Shown one piece after another: positions 63,593-64,000 of a DNA stretch of 64,000 nucleotides. The translations under genes and the position numbers were made by a program. The notes beneath the pieces were generated by a model. That model worked only from the letters and a program-made list of their open reading frames with translations. It did not search any database and had not been told where the DNA came from. This DNA comes from Bicyclus anynana (taxonomy: Eukaryota > Arthropoda > Insecta > Lepidoptera > Nymphalidae), in assembly GCF_947172395.1 (NCBI RefSeq), contig NC_069109.1:4382968-4446967 (forward strand), written 5' to 3'. Position 1 is the first letter of the stretch. Each line of letters opens with the position of its first letter.

Positions 63593-63735
63593 AAATAATG
63601 TCTTTACGTTGAGCTGGAATCGAACTGATTTAATAAGCTCCTTAGTTTCACACCACTTGTCCAGTTGAGTCGAAATGTGTTAACATGATGCACGGTTTGG
63701 GTGTTAGGTTTATTTTCGTTACGGAATTTCTTGAT
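63593..63735 (-). mobile_element. SINE-E, minus copy
   Basis: Reverse of 30030-30190: GAGCTGGAATCGAACTG, ACACCACTTGTCCAGTTGAG, GTTACGGAATTTCTTGATTC. Confidence 0.6.
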
Positions 63736-63759
63736 TCTTGATTCTGCAATAGCTTAAAA

Positions 63760-64000
63760 TACCTTCATATTTTGCAGTTGACACAGCATTGACGCAGTCA
63801 ACGACGTCTTTGCAACCTTGACAACACTAGATGCAATCTTTTCCAGCACTCGGCGCAAAACTACCAGCAGTGTAATTGCAAAACAACACACCGACAAACG
63901 AGCGCGGAGCGGGCGACAACACTGCATGTAAATTAATTCATTGAACGGTCAAAACTTGATTTGGACGGTATTATGCAACACCTATTCACCGAAGTGCTTA
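63760..64000 (-). promoter_or_regulatory. GC-richer unique segment, possible 5' end of PAPLA1
   Basis: Not related to any repeat in the window and clearly richer in CG dinucleotides (GAGCGCGGAGCGGGCGACAA). It lies upstream of the lipase gene in the right orientation for a first exon or promoter, but no ORF or donor decides it. It could belong to another gene beyond the edge. Confidence 0.2.

Overview
The window is insect nuclear DNA, most probably from a butterfly or moth (Lepidoptera). It is AT-rich and its genes are split by short GT-AG introns. Most of the sequence is layers of short interspersed elements: several tRNA-derived SINE families, many short Helitron-like units (TC...CTAG ends, inserted between A and T), RTE- and Jockey-type LINE 3' ends, and MITEs. 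One 200-base assembly gap lies at 498-697. There is no prokaryotic, organellar or viral gene.

Two conserved protein-coding genes are clear. (1) On the + strand, 1715-7681, are the last six coding exons of a Memo (MEMO1-family) gene. They encode 228 residues with intact reading phase; the first ~70 residues must lie upstream of the window. (2) On the - strand, from 48931 down to about 12655, is most of a gene for an intracellular phospholipase A1 of the SEC23IP/DDHD2 family (Drosophila PAPLA1 type). I resolve 19 exons that join in phase into 2,865 codons: a very large low-complexity N-terminal part, 2,051 codons of it in one exon (37178-43332), then a WWE domain, the lipase core with GHSLG, and the DDHD domain. 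Its 5' end was not found and may lie in 49-64 kb or beyond. The last two C-terminal exons are my inference from splice signals and phase.

Between these genes is a small unrecognised ORF (10707-11138, one membrane segment). It is preceded by an in-frame 22-codon ORF ending in two consecutive stops, and an 86-codon ORF lies divergently on the other strand. Memo and the small ORF run toward the lipase gene, so 11.1-12.7 kb is a convergent 3' region; it contains a nearly perfect 32-bp hairpin.

Layout: 1-1.7 kb LINE and tandem-repeat debris with the gap; 1.7-7.7 kb Memo; 7.7-10.2 kb repeats and gene-free DNA; 10.3-11.2 kb small ORFs; 12.7-37 kb the catalytic half of the lipase gene, with introns full of SINEs, Helitrons, MITEs, a 175-bp satellite and a 1.47-kb hAT transposon with a perfect 8-bp target duplication; 37-49 kb the giant exon and the exon before it; 49-64 kb repeats, with a GC-richer unique segment at the right edge.

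The most interesting features belong to the lipase gene: decayed tandem copies of the exon carrying the oxyanion-hole motif, a further diverged exon with the same motif 1.7 kb upstream, a block of 49-residue repeats with an NSFFS core in the giant exon, and a long inverted repeat ending beside a WWE splice donor.
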